A DNA stretch of 64,000 nt from positions 124,001 to 188,000 of the forward strand of contig NZ_ALKN02000003.1 of assembly GCF_000293865.2 (NCBI RefSeq), in the 5' to 3' direction. Within the stretch, counting starts at the first letter, position 1; every line of letters starts with the position of its first letter. Shown here piece after piece: positions 8,139 through 16,859 of this stretch. The stretch is from Limnohabitans sp. Rim28 (lineage in GTDB: Bacteria > Pseudomonadota > Gammaproteobacteria > Burkholderiales > Burkholderiaceae_C). The notes below the pieces were generated by a model, which ran no database searches, was not told the origin of the DNA, and saw only the letters and a list, made by a program, of their open reading frames with translations. Position numbers and translations under genes: made by a program.

Positions 8139-8759
8139 TCAAGCCATTTTGAGAGCTTGAAAGGTTTCAGGCCGTGCTCGGCGCTGAACGTGGTACTTGA
8201 GACGCTGGGCGTGAACAACCGCTTTCAGGTCAAACAAGGCACGGTCAAATACTTCGTTGATTATAACGAAGTCAAATTCTGAGGCTTGGGCCATTTCGAC
8301 AGCGGCGTTTTGTAAGCGCAACTCAATGATGTCGGCGGTGTCTTCCCCCCGACGCTCCAGGCGCGAGCGCAGCTCTTCCCAACTGGGGGGCAATATGAAA
8401 ATGAGCACCGCATTGGCGTACATCTTCTTGATCTGCAAGGCGCCTTGGTAGTCGATTTCCAGAATCACGTCCGCGCCTTGGGCCATGCGGTCTTCGATCA
8501 TCTTTTTGGAGGTGCCATAGCGCTGGCCGTGGACATGGGCCCACTCGACAAAGGCATCGCCCAGCACCATGGCATCAAATTCTTGCCCTGAGGCAAAAAA
8601 GTATTCGCGGCCATGTTTTTCTTGACCACGAGGCGCGCGGGTGGTGTGTGACACGGTGGGTTGAACGCGCGAGTCCAGTTCCATCAAGGCCTTGACCAAG
8701 CTGGATTTGCCCGCCCCGCTGGGGGCGGCCACGACAAACAGGTTTCCGGGGTAATCCAT
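8139..8759 (-). CDS. gmk: Guanylate kinase
   Basis: Phosphorylates GMP to GDP with ATP. The 206-residue product has the P-loop [14 protein letters not shown] near the N-terminus, the GMP-binding segment ([20 protein letters not shown]) and the LID region ([17 protein letters not shown]). It is in an operon yicC - gmk - rpoZ with short gaps. Confidence 0.95.
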   Translation of the reverse strand: MDYPGNLFVVAAPSGAGKSSLVKALMELDSRVQPTVSHTTRAPRGQEKHGREYFFASGQEFDAMVLGDAFVEWAHVHGQRYGTSKKMIEDRMAQGADVILEIDYQGALQIKKMYANAVLIFILPPSWEELRSRLERRGEDTADIIELRLQNAAVEMAQASEFDFVIINEVFDRALFDLKAVVHAQRLKYHVQRRARPETFQALKMA

Positions 8760-8770
8760 GTGCAGGCTCT

Positions 8771-9688
8771 TTATTCGATGTTCTGGACTTGTTCACGCAT
8801 TTGTTCGATCAGCACTTTCATGTCCACCGAGATGCGCGTCATCTCCAGCGCGGCCGATTTGGAGCCCAAGGTGTTGGCTTCGCGGTGCAGTTCTTGAATC
8901 AGGAAGTCAAGACGTTTGCCAATGTCGCCGCCTTTGATCAGCAGGCGGCTGAGTTCATCCAGATGCGAGCGCAGGCGGGTCAGTTCTTCGGCCACGTCGA
9001 TGCGGATGGCAAACGCCGTGGCTTCGGTCAGTGCCCGGTCTTGCGCCGCTTCGGGCAGATGGCTGCCATCGGCCAAAGCCATAGCGTCTTTCCATCGCTC
9101 CAAAAAGCGTTGGCGCTGTTGCTCGACCAATTGCGGAACCAGCGGTACAGCCTGCTCGGCCAAGCCCCGCAATTGCTCGATGTGGCCTTGCAGCATCTCG
9201 GTCAGGCGGGCGCCTTCACGGGCGCGGGCTTCGCGCAGGGCATCCACGGCTTGGCTGGCCAGTTGCATCCAGGCGGCTTCATCGGCCGCAGCCGGGCCCG
9301 AGCTGCCTGCGGTCATGCGCAGCACGTCGGCCACGCTCAAGGCACGGGCCTGGGGCAACCAATCCTGAATTTTTTCTTGCAGCGTTGCGATTTTTTGCAG
9401 GGCATGGTGGTTGGGGGCTTGCAAGGTGGCGCCATCCCCCGCATCCTGGCTGGCACGCACTTCCACTTTGCCGCGTTTGATCTGGCGTGTGATCAGCTCG
9501 CGCAGGCTGGGCTCGAGCTGGCGCAACTCCTCGGGCAGGCGAAAACTCAGGTCCAGAAAACGGCTGTTGACCGAACGGATTTCGAACCCCAGTCGGGCCG
9601 TTGGGGCCGCGCTGGCAGGGGTTTCTCCGTCTGCGGCCAGCGGGCTGTGCTGCACGCTGGCGTATCCGGTCATACTGTAAACTGGCAT
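8771..9688 (-). CDS. yicC: YicC family protein (putative endoribonuclease)
   Basis: The 305-residue product starts [13 protein letters not shown] and contains [21 protein letters not shown] and the C-terminal motif [26 protein letters not shown], all conserved in YicC. E. coli YicC has been described as an endoribonuclease; here function follows the family. It is the first gene of the yicC-gmk-rpoZ operon and is divergent from rph. Confidence 0.92.
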   Translation of the reverse strand: MPVYSMTGYASVQHSPLAADGETPASAAPTARLGFEIRSVNSRFLDLSFRLPEELRQLEPSLRELITRQIKRGKVEVRASQDAGDGATLQAPNHHALQKIATLQEKIQDWLPQARALSVADVLRMTAGSSGPAAADEAAWMQLASQAVDALREARAREGARLTEMLQGHIEQLRGLAEQAVPLVPQLVEQQRQRFLERWKDAMALADGSHLPEAAQDRALTEATAFAIRIDVAEELTRLRSHLDELSRLLIKGGDIGKRLDFLIQELHREANTLGSKSAALEMTRISVDMKVLIEQMREQVQNIE

Positions 9689-9861
9689 TGATCAAGTTCC
9701 TTGTGGCAGTGCCTGACCAAACCGGTCTTTGTGCACTGCAAATGCCCAGCCTAAGCACTGAGCATGAAACGAGGCATTATCTCAAACTCTGGGGTCCGAC
9801 CCGCCCGCTCAAAGCCGGGCGCACTGTCAGGCCCAAGACCCAACACCATTTCAGAGCCACC

Positions 9862-10617
9862 ATGAACACCACTTCCTACGTCCGAACCGGTCGCACCGCC
9901 GACGCCCTGCGTGCAGTTCGCATCACCCGGGGTTACACCGTGCACGCCGAAGGCTCGGTGCTGATCGAGTTTGGCCAAACCCGCGTGCTGTGCACCGCTT
10001 CGGTCGAAGAAAAAGTACCGGGCCACAAAAAAGGCAGCGGTGAGGGCTGGGTCACGGCCGAATACGGCATGCTGCCCCGCGCCACCCACACCCGAGGTGA
10101 CCGAGAAGCCGCACGCGGCAAGCAAAGCGGCCGCACCCAAGAAATCCAGCGACTGATAGGCCGCTCGCTGCGGGCTGTGTTTGACTTGAAAAAACTGGGC
10201 GAGCGCACCATTCACCTCGATTGCGACGTGCTGCAAGCCGACGGCGGCACCCGCACCGCCAGCATCACGGGCGCTTTTGTAGCGGCCCAAGACGCCGTGA
10301 ATTGGTTGATGAAGACCGGCAAACTGACCGAATCCCCCATTCTCGACCGCGTGGCCGCCATCTCGGTGGGCCTGAAAAACGGCACCGCTTTGATGGACCT
10401 GGATTACCCTGAAGATTCCGCCTGTGACACCGACATGAACGTGGTCATGACCGGCGCCGGTAACTTTGTGGAAGTGCAGGGCACGGCCGAAGGCGTGGCC
10501 TTCACCCGCGTCGAGATGGACCGCATGCTGGCGCTGGCCGAAAAAGGCATTGCCCAGTTGGTGCAGTTGCAAAAGCAAGCGCACGACCAGCCCCAAACTT
10601 TGACTTTCAGCGCTTGA
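9862..10617 (+). CDS. rph: Ribonuclease PH
   Basis: A 251-residue phosphorolytic 3'-5' exoribonuclease that trims tRNA and rRNA 3' ends. Visible motifs are [20 protein letters not shown] at the N-terminus, [20 protein letters not shown], the phosphate-binding and catalytic region [20 protein letters not shown], and [21 protein letters not shown] 9862 is chosen over the longer frame because the family begins here. Length is close to the family norm. rdgB and hemW follow closely, forming an operon. Confidence 0.95.
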   Translation: MNTTSYVRTGRTADALRAVRITRGYTVHAEGSVLIEFGQTRVLCTASVEEKVPGHKKGSGEGWVTAEYGMLPRATHTRGDREAARGKQSGRTQEIQRLIGRSLRAVFDLKKLGERTIHLDCDVLQADGGTRTASITGAFVAAQDAVNWLMKTGKLTESPILDRVAAISVGLKNGTALMDLDYPEDSACDTDMNVVMTGAGNFVEVQGTAEGVAFTRVEMDRMLALAEKGIAQLVQLQKQAHDQPQTLTFSA

Positions 10618-10636
10618 AGCGCAGGCGATCCGGTTC

Positions 10637-11251
10637 ATGAAAATCGTTCTGGCTTCTAACAACGCGGGCAAACTCGCTGAGTTGCAAACCTTGTTTGCGC
10701 CCTTGAGCATGACGCTGGTGCGCCAGTCCGAACTCAACATTCCCGAGGCCGCAGAGCCGTTTAAAACCTTCGTTGAAAACGCCTTGGCCAAAGCGCGCCA
10801 CGCAGCCCAGCTCAGCGGCTTGCCCGCCTTGGCAGACGATGCCGGTTTGTGCGTGGACGCCTTTGGGGGGCAGCCCGGCGTGGACACGGCTTATTACGCC
10901 ACCCTGTTTGGCTACCCCAAGGGGGACGACACCAACGTCACCGCTTTGCTGGAACAAATGCAGGGCATCACGAACCGCCGCGCCGCCATGGTCAGCACCC
11001 TGGTGGCGGTGCGCAGCGCAGACGACCCGGAGCCGCTGATTGCCGTGGGCCGTGTGGTGGTGCAGATCACGCCCGAGCGCAGGGGCACCAACGGTTTTGG
11101 TTTTGATCCGGTGATGTTTTTGCCTGAATTCGGCAAGACCTTTGCCGAGCTGCCACCCGAAGTCAAAAACGCCAACAGCCACCGAGGCCGCTCTGCGCAA
11201 GCCATGTTGGTGCTGATGCGCGAGCGTTGGCTGGACAGCGCCGCACCATGA
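10637..11251 (+). CDS. rdgB: dITP/XTP pyrophosphatase (RdgB/HAM1)
   Basis: Removes non-canonical purine nucleotides such as dITP and XTP. The 204-residue protein starts KIVLASNNAGKLAEL and contains ADDAGLCVDAFGGQPGVDTAYYA and NGFGFDPVMFLPEFGKTFAEL, the family signatures. It follows rph after 19 bases and overlaps hemW by 4 bases (ATGA), which supports translational coupling. Confidence 0.95.
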   Translation: MKIVLASNNAGKLAELQTLFAPLSMTLVRQSELNIPEAAEPFKTFVENALAKARHAAQLSGLPALADDAGLCVDAFGGQPGVDTAYYATLFGYPKGDDTNVTALLEQMQGITNRRAAMVSTLVAVRSADDPEPLIAVGRVVVQITPERRGTNGFGFDPVMFLPEFGKTFAELPPEVKNANSHRGRSAQAMLVLMRERWLDSAAP

Positions 11252-12459
11252 ACCCCACGATGGACCCGGTGCACGCCATGCGCCCAGGCGTGCTGCACCT
11301 GAACAACTTGCCGCCGCTGTCGCTGTATGTGCACCTGCCTTGGTGCATCAAGAAATGCCCTTATTGCGACTTCAACTCGCACGAATTGCGCGAAGGCGCT
11401 GATCCGGTGTCCACGCAAGACGCCTACATCAACGCGCTGTTTGCCGACCTTGAAGCCAGCTTGCCGTTGATTTGGGGTCGCAGCATCCAGACCGTTTTTT
11501 TGGGCGGCGGTACACCCAGCTTGTTTTCGCCCGAAGCGATAGACCGTTTGGTGGGTGGCATCCGTGCCCGTGTGCGTTTGGCGCCAGACGCCGAAATCAC
11601 CATGGAAGCCAACCCCGGCACTTTTGAGAAAGACCGCTTCAAGGCCTTCAGGCAAGCAGGCATCACCCGCTTGTCGATTGGCGTGCAAAGTTTTGACAAC
11701 GCGCACCTCAAAGCCTTGGGCCGTGTGCACGACCGCGATCAGGCCTTGGCCGCTGTGACCGAAGCGGCGCAGGTGTTTGACACTTTCAATTTAGACCTGA
11801 TGTACGCCTTGCCGGGCCAGACGCTCGAAGGTCTTACGCAAGACATCCAGACCGCGCTGGCCTTTGCCCCGCCGCACATCTCGATCTACCACCTCACGAT
11901 CGAACCCAACACGGTGTTCGCCAAGTTTCCGCCCACCTTGCCCGAAGACGACCTGGCCTACGAGATGATGGACCGCATCACCGAGCTCACGGCTTTGGCG
12001 GGATTGGCGCGCTACGAAGTCTCGGCCTATGCCAAGCCTGAACACCGTTGCGCCCACAACCTGAACTATTGGCAGTTTGGCGATTACCTCGGCATTGGTG
12101 CCGGGGCGCACAGCAAGCTCAGTTTTGCGCACCGGGTGCTGCGCCAGGTGCGCTACCGCGAGCCTGCGCTTTACATGCAGCAAGCCATGAAGGGCGAGCC
12201 CGTCACGCAAAGCACCGAAGTGTCACGCCAGGACTTGCCTTTTGAATTCATGCTCAACGCCTTGCGCTTGCGTGATGGCTTCGCTTTGGCTGACTTTGCG
12301 GACCGCACGGGCTTGGCCATGACCAGCATCCAAAAGGGTTTGCTGGATGCTGAAAAGAAGGGCTTGATTGGCCGAGACTTGAACCGGGTTTGGCCAACAG
12401 ACCGAGGATTTGACTTTTTGAGCGATCTGCAAGCGCTCTTTTTGTCAGAGAGCGTTTGA
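11248..12459 (+). CDS. hemW: HemW, radical SAM heme-binding protein
   Basis: A radical SAM protein related to coproporphyrinogen dehydrogenase; the HemW subgroup is thought to act as a heme chaperone. The cluster motif is CIKKCPYC (C-x3-C-x2-C), followed by FLGGGTPSLFSPE, EITMEANPGTFE and the HemW-type C-terminal domain. ATG 11248 overlaps the rdgB stop and gives 403 residues. A longer frame from 11227 has no advantage. Confidence 0.92.
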   Translation: MNPTMDPVHAMRPGVLHLNNLPPLSLYVHLPWCIKKCPYCDFNSHELREGADPVSTQDAYINALFADLEASLPLIWGRSIQTVFLGGGTPSLFSPEAIDRLVGGIRARVRLAPDAEITMEANPGTFEKDRFKAFRQAGITRLSIGVQSFDNAHLKALGRVHDRDQALAAVTEAAQVFDTFNLDLMYALPGQTLEGLTQDIQTALAFAPPHISIYHLTIEPNTVFAKFPPTLPEDDLAYEMMDRITELTALAGLARYEVSAYAKPEHRCAHNLNYWQFGDYLGIGAGAHSKLSFAHRVLRQVRYREPALYMQQAMKGEPVTQSTEVSRQDLPFEFMLNALRLRDGFALADFADRTGLAMTSIQKGLLDAEKKGLIGRDLNRVWPTDRGFDFLSDLQALFLSESV

Positions 12460-12478
12460 GCATCCCATGCTCAGTCGG

Positions 12479-13042
12479 TCAGGTTTGACCTCTTGCCCGA
12501 ATGCGGTCTAAGGCAAATTTGAAGCCGTAGAGCATCAGCAAAGCCCCTAAGGCGTTGCCAATGAACATGGGCCAAACGTCCACCAGGATGTTGGCATCTG
12601 GCCTTTCGAACAGCCACCAGAGCAGCTGGTGGCTGATGGCGCTGGCCGCAGAAAAGATCAAGGTCATGTGCAACAAACGTTGGGCACTCATGGACATGAT
12701 GTGAGGCGCCAACCACCCTTTGTGCTGCAGGTACTTCATCACCAGCCAGGGCGTCAAGCCGGACACCAGGCCATTTAAAAATGGCAACAACCAAGTTTCC
12801 GCCGAAAAAAGCGCGCTGTCGATGAACCAGCTGCCCAGCACCAGACCCAAAGCCCCGGGAAAACCCAAAACCAGCACCAAAATGACCCGAAAGCCCGCAG
12901 GCAAAAAGACCCAGCTGATGCCATCGTTGTAAGCAAAATGCGCAAAGGCCCAGCCGTTGAGTTGAAAGAACAGCACAAACAAAACAGCGCTGGACATGGC
13001 CAGCGCTGTTTGCTCTAGCAAATAACGAAAGCTCCGGGTCAT
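12479..13042 (-). CDS. Integral membrane protein, MASE1-like
   Basis: The 187-residue product from ATG 13042 has about five hydrophobic segments, including ISWVFLPAGFRVILVLVLGFPGALGLVLGSWFI, which resembles MASE1-type sensory membrane domains. No output domain is attached. It overlaps the winged-helix gene 13039-13416 by 4 bases (ATGA), so the two are translated together and the regulator may act with this putative sensor. The longer frame to 13273 is an artefact running antisense-free through the regulator gene. Confidence 0.7.
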   Translation of the reverse strand: MTRSFRYLLEQTALAMSSAVLFVLFFQLNGWAFAHFAYNDGISWVFLPAGFRVILVLVLGFPGALGLVLGSWFIDSALFSAETWLLPFLNGLVSGLTPWLVMKYLQHKGWLAPHIMSMSAQRLLHMTLIFSAASAISHQLLWWLFERPDANILVDVWPMFIGNALGALLMLYGFKFALDRIRARGQT

Positions 13043-13416
13043 GCCACCGAGTTTTGATGGGCCTGCTGCATGGATTGCCCCAGGTTTTGGAAGTAATCCA
13101 GTGTGCGTTGGGTGGGAATCAAGAACTTGGCTCGGCGGTCGCCTTCCAGGTTCAGGTTGCTCAGCATGTCCTTTTCGCGCAAGCGTGTGATGCGTTTGTG
13201 CAGCGTAGCGGGTGAGCCGAGATCTGCCAAGCCGATGGCCTCGCGAACGGTCATGGGCTGGTCTTCGTACCAACGCAAGACCACCGCCTGCAACAATGCT
13301 TTTTCGTTGGCATCCATTTCTTGTCCATCGGGCAAGGCTTGGATGACTTTGGCCAATTGAAGAAACCGCAGGTAAGCAGAGACCAAAGGGCTGTTTGGAG
13401 GGTTGGTTTTATCCAT
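13039..13416 (-). CDS. Winged-helix (MarR-like) regulator
   Basis: The 125-residue protein has a winged-helix pattern in its middle: QPMTVREAIGLADLGSPATLHKRITRLREKDMLSNLNLEGDRRAKFLIPT, with a recognition helix around SPATLHKRI and a wing after LNLEGDRR. It is the first gene of a two-gene unit with the membrane protein and lies divergent from the oxidoreductase at 13497. Targets are unknown. Confidence 0.7.
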   Translation of the reverse strand: MDKTNPPNSPLVSAYLRFLQLAKVIQALPDGQEMDANEKALLQAVVLRWYEDQPMTVREAIGLADLGSPATLHKRITRLREKDMLSNLNLEGDRRAKFLIPTQRTLDYFQNLGQSMQQAHQNSVA

Positions 13417-13496
13417 GCCGTGATTTTATCGGATCTGTGGATTTTTTCGACATTAGGGGCCTGTGAATTGTTAAGCTGGCGACAAAAGGAAAAAAG

Positions 13497-14462
13497 ATGA
13501 CACATCGATTGGCCATCATTGGGCTGGGCATCATGGGGCGACGCATGCTGGACAACGTCTTGCAACACCCTGCATTTGAGGTTTCGGGGGTTTGGGATCC
13601 TTCCGCCGAATCGGTCGCCAAAACGCGGCAAGTTTTACCGGGCGTGGCCATCCAGTCCAGCGCCGAAGCCGCCATGGCGGGTGCCGATGCCGTTTACCTG
13701 GCCTGCCCGCCGGGACCCCGAAAAGCTTATGCCTTGCAGGCCACCGCTGCCGGTCAAGGTGTTTTCATGGAAAAGCCTTTGGGCACTGACAACGCGCAAA
13801 GCCGTGATCTGGTAGCCCAACTGGCCAAGGGGCGTTTGCCGGGCGTGGTCAATTTCACCCAAGCCGCTTCGCGCGGATTTGAAGAGCTGCACCGCGCCAT
13901 GGCTGCGGGCGAAGCGGGTGAAATTTTAGGCATCGACATCCTGGTGAACTACCCCGCGTGGCCCCGCGCCTGGCAAAAAGACGCCGATTGGCTGCGCCTG
14001 CGCGAAGAGGGTGGCTACACCCGCGAGGTCATTTCGCACTTCCTGTTCTTGGCTGGCCGTTTTTTAGGCCCTTTGACTTTGCAGCAGGCCAGCCCCCGTT
14101 ACCCACAAGACCCCACCTTGTGCGAGCTCGATATGCTGGCCCGTTTGACCACAGCGGACGGCAAACCGGTGACCGTGATGGCGACCACGGGGGGCCAACA
14201 GCCAGATCGGCAAGAAGTCACGGTGCGCGGCAGCCGCATGAACCACCAGTTCCGCGAATTTTTCCAACTCTGGCGCTCCGATGGCGGCCCTTGGGTCGAG
14301 GCATTGGACTGGTCCACCGAAGACCCGCGCAAAAGCGCCTTGCAGCGTCAACTGAGCGAAGTGGACCTGTGGCTGCGCGGTCAGCCGCACAAATTGGCCA
14401 CGGCCGAAGAAGCGTTGGCGGTGCAGGAACTGGTGGAGGCGATGCTGGCGGGCAAAGGCTGA
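13497..14462 (+). CDS. Gfo/Idh/MocA family oxidoreductase
   Basis: The 321-residue protein begins with a Rossmann dinucleotide-binding motif (LAIIGLGIMGRRMLDN) and has the family EKPLGTD motif (about 91-97) where the lysine is catalytic. The C-terminal half is the substrate-binding alpha/beta domain. The substrate cannot be named; sugar or inositol-type substrates are common in the family. It is the last chromosomal gene before element 2. Confidence 0.85.
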   Translation: MTHRLAIIGLGIMGRRMLDNVLQHPAFEVSGVWDPSAESVAKTRQVLPGVAIQSSAEAAMAGADAVYLACPPGPRKAYALQATAAGQGVFMEKPLGTDNAQSRDLVAQLAKGRLPGVVNFTQAASRGFEELHRAMAAGEAGEILGIDILVNYPAWPRAWQKDADWLRLREEGGYTREVISHFLFLAGRFLGPLTLQQASPRYPQDPTLCELDMLARLTTADGKPVTVMATTGGQQPDRQEVTVRGSRMNHQFREFFQLWRSDGGPWVEALDWSTEDPRKSALQRQLSEVDLWLRGQPHKLATAEEALAVQELVEAMLAGKG

Positions 14463-14480
14463 ATGGCGTGCTTCATGCAA

Positions 14481-14505
14481 AACGCCCCTTGAGAGGGGCG
14501 TTTTT
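14481..14505. terminator. Terminator shared by the oxidoreductase gene and, formerly, tRNA-Ser
   Basis: AACGCCCC-TTGAG-AGGGGCGTT with T's on the right and A's on the left. It ends the oxidoreductase transcript and, read on the minus strand, would have been the native terminator of tRNA-Ser before the island inserted between them. Confidence 0.8.
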
Positions 14506-14515
14506 CGTGGTGTCT

Positions 14516-14529
14516 TGGCGGAAGCGGTG
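14516..14529. repeat. attL of element 2
   Basis: TGGCGGAAGCGGTG, identical to the 3' end of tRNA-Ser at the other island boundary; the match stops at both sides. Confidence 0.9.
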
Positions 14530-14564
14530 TCTTTAGGACTGTATGCTTGAACATGTTTTTTATC

Positions 14565-14680
14565 GTCCAAATTGTCCAATTATTTCTATATAAATCAACT
14601 AGTTACGTAAATATTTGTCCAAATTTGTCCAAAGAGAATTTGACTAGTCAGAGCAAATAGTGTATCTTAGAGTGTATCTT
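14565..14680. promoter_or_regulatory. Left arm repeats, candidate integrase-binding sites
   Basis: Four GTCCAA copies occur as two pairs (14565 and 14574; TTTGTCCAAA at 14614-14623 and 14624-14633), then two GTGTATCTT copies 12 bases apart (14660-14668, 14672-14680). The GTGTATCTT pair with the same 12-base period recurs at the right end (33687-33707). Such paired repeats at both ends suit integrase arm-type sites; the region also serves as the leader of the integrase gene, so integrase may regulate itself. Confidence 0.6.
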
Positions 14681-14703
14681 TTTAGAACTATTTTGACACC
14701 AAA

Positions 14704-15912
14704 ATGAGCAAGCTGAACGCACTCAAAATCAAGTCATTGACTAAGGTTGGCATGCACTCTGATGGCAATGGTTTGCACTTGAAAATTCAACTGTCGAAGA
14801 AGACTAACACGCTCAATAAGAGTTGGATTTTTCGATGGGGCGCTCAAGGCAAGAACTCGATGGGGCTTGGCTCACTTATAGATGTGTCACTCGCTGATGC
14901 TCGTGCAAAGACACTTGAATGCAAGAAGTTAGTCGCAAACGGACTGAACCCACGTGACGAACGTGACAAGGTCAAGGTTGAGCAGAAAGCAGCGAAGGCA
15001 CATTCGATCACGTTTGAGAAGGCAGCGAAGGAATTCATCAAAACGAATCGAGCATCATGGAAGAATGAGAAACATGCTCAGCAGTGGGAGAACACGCTAG
15101 ACACTTACGCATATCCAAAGATTGGCAAAGTGGCATGTGCTGAGGTGACAAAAGATCAGGTGCTCTCTATCTTGAAGCCTATTTGGACAGAGAAGCATGA
15201 AACAGCAACACGCTTGCGTGGGCGTATTGAGAAAGTGCTTGGGTGGGCTATCGCTAAAGGTTACAGAGCAGCTTCGAACGCCGCTGCCTACAAAGATAAC
15301 TTGCAGCCACTACTGCCCACGATCAACAAGCGCAAGCGAATTGAACATCATGCTGCAATGCCCTACGACGATGTACCCAACTTCTTTGCGTCAATCAAAT
15401 ATGACCCATCAACGTCTGCACGTGCTCTTGTGTTCTGCATTCTGACTGCGACACGCACGACAGAGACAACAGACGCTGAATGGAAAGAGATAGATCTCAA
15501 CAAGAATATTTGGATCGTGCCCAAGTCACGCATGAAGCGTGGGATTGAGCATCGAGTACCATTGTCAACGCAATTGACAGCGATCCTGCAGCCAATGGAT
15601 CAGAAAGAAAGCACCTATGTCTTTCATGGTGCCACAAGAAAAACAAAGCCAATCTCAAATATGACGATGCTGAAATATTTGCAGCGCAAAAAAGGCTGCG
15701 AGAAGTTCACTGTGCATGGATTCAGATCGTCATTCCGAGATTGGGCTGCAGAGAAAGGCAACTTCCCACGTGAAGTCTGCGAACAAGCATTGGCACATTC
15801 GTTGGCAGATCAGACCGAAGCAGCGTATCAGCGTGGTGACTACTTTGAGAAGCGCAAAGAACTCATGCAAGCGTGGGCAGACTATTGCTTCGGCATAAAA
15901 AAGAGTGAATGA
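14704..15912 (+). CDS. int: P4-type site-specific integrase
   Basis: The 402-residue tyrosine recombinase catalyses integration and excision at tRNA-Ser. The N-terminal arm-binding domain (DUF4102 type, LKIKSLTKVGMHSDGNGLHLKI) precedes a core-binding domain (about 100-205) and the catalytic domain with Arg251 (ILTATRTTE), His338 and Arg341 (VHGFRSSFRDW), His365 (LAHS) and Tyr375 (AAYQRGD). Unusually the gene lies at the end away from the intact tRNA, next to attL, and reads inward. The small AlpA-type gene just downstream on the other strand is the likely directionality factor. Confidence 0.95.
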   Translation: MSKLNALKIKSLTKVGMHSDGNGLHLKIQLSKKTNTLNKSWIFRWGAQGKNSMGLGSLIDVSLADARAKTLECKKLVANGLNPRDERDKVKVEQKAAKAHSITFEKAAKEFIKTNRASWKNEKHAQQWENTLDTYAYPKIGKVACAEVTKDQVLSILKPIWTEKHETATRLRGRIEKVLGWAIAKGYRAASNAAAYKDNLQPLLPTINKRKRIEHHAAMPYDDVPNFFASIKYDPSTSARALVFCILTATRTTETTDAEWKEIDLNKNIWIVPKSRMKRGIEHRVPLSTQLTAILQPMDQKESTYVFHGATRKTKPISNMTMLKYLQRKKGCEKFTVHGFRSSFRDWAAEKGNFPREVCEQALAHSLADQTEAAYQRGDYFEKRKELMQAWADYCFGIKKSE

Positions 15913-15941
15913 ACCAAGAGATTCATTCACTCACATGTCCG

Positions 15942-16136
15942 TTAAAGACCTCGCTCAATGAGAGCCAAGATATCTGACTCTCGCCAACACGTTGTCTTTG
16001 GTCCAAGTTTAATGGGCTGAGGGTACTTGCCTTCAGCAACTCCACTCCACCAAGCAGACTTCGAGATGGGCAAGTAACCCACAGTTCCTTTTTTCTTGTT
16101 GCGCACGATATCGCTGACACGCAGTAGTTTGCTCAT
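15942..16136 (-). CDS. alpA: AlpA-type regulator/excisionase
   Basis: The 64-residue protein has the MerR-like helix-turn-helix of the AlpA family: LRVSDIV, then PISKSAWWSGVAEGKYPQPIKLGPKTTCWRESDILALIE. AlpA-type proteins in P4-like elements activate integrase expression or act as excisionases. GGAG upstream of ATG 16136 supports the start. It sits tail to tail with the integrase gene. Confidence 0.88.
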   Translation of the reverse strand: MSKLLRVSDIVRNKKKGTVGYLPISKSAWWSGVAEGKYPQPIKLGPKTTCWRESDILALIERGL

Positions 16137-16161
16137 ATTTGTAGCTCCAATAAAGTAAAAA

Positions 16162-16806
16162 TTAAATTGTTCGAAACAAGCTATCGATTGCTTGGTAGTA
16201 CTTGCGATTGTCTCGGCGCAAGGTGTAGGTCACTTCAAGTGTCTTGAGCAACTTTTGATCGTCGTAGACAATGCCCTCTGAAATGAACATCTTCTTGGCA
16301 TGTGGAAAAAAGGTGTTTGGCTCGCATGGGATCAGTTCGAGATCAATTGATCGACTCACAATGCCGTAATCGATTTTCTCGAAACGATTTGTGCTCAAGA
16401 TCGTCAAGTCAGTGCCAAGAGTCTGATCGAGCTCGATCTTCAATGCGTCAATCATCTTCTTGTTGGTCATGAAGAACTCTTCGATGATGATGTAATTGAA
16501 TCGCTGACCATCAATCGTGAACGTTCGGTTGAAATATTTGTTACGTCCATACAAATCATGGATGTCGTCAGCAGATTTCAGATCAGCACACTTTACGACT
16601 TGAAGGCTTGCTACACGTTGTTCGATGGCATTGGGGATTAGTCTCTGAAGCAGACTTTTTCCTGTCCCATTCGTCCCATGAAAAATCAGTGGTCGTTCTT
16701 CACCACCAAGAACATATGCGTCAACTGTGTCCTTCGCCTCTGCGTTGGGGAATATGAAGTCACTCAATGACTGAGGCGAATATTTTTTAGCTGTATTGAT
16801 AAACAT
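16162..16806 (-). CDS. Clamp-loader-like AAA+ ATPase
   Basis: The 214-residue protein has a Walker A GTNGTGKS (44-51), a Walker B-like strand YIIIEEF (105-111), a sensor-1 segment LSTNRFEK (Asn140) and an SRS motif (151-153, GIVSRSIDLELIP). That layout is typical of replication factor C / DnaX-type clamp loaders, where the arginine of SRC acts in trans between subunits. It lacks a clear C-terminal collar domain and is short. With the polymerase at 28349-29932 it suggests island-encoded replication, which is inference. Confidence 0.7.
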   Translation of the reverse strand: MFINTAKKYSPQSLSDFIFPNAEAKDTVDAYVLGGEERPLIFHGTNGTGKSLLQRLIPNAIEQRVASLQVVKCADLKSADDIHDLYGRNKYFNRTFTIDGQRFNYIIIEEFFMTNKKMIDALKIELDQTLGTDLTILSTNRFEKIDYGIVSRSIDLELIPCEPNTFFPHAKKMFISEGIVYDDQKLLKTLEVTYTLRRDNRKYYQAIDSLFRTI

Positions 16807-16859
16807 AAGGTACTTTCATAGATGAGAGTGCAGCGGACTCCGCTGTTCTCTCGATATCG

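Noticed and set aside
12479..13273. N-terminal extension of the MASE1-like protein to 13273
   Set aside because: The first 77 codons overlap the winged-helix gene in another frame and do not resemble a protein; ATG 13042 with the ATGA overlap is used.
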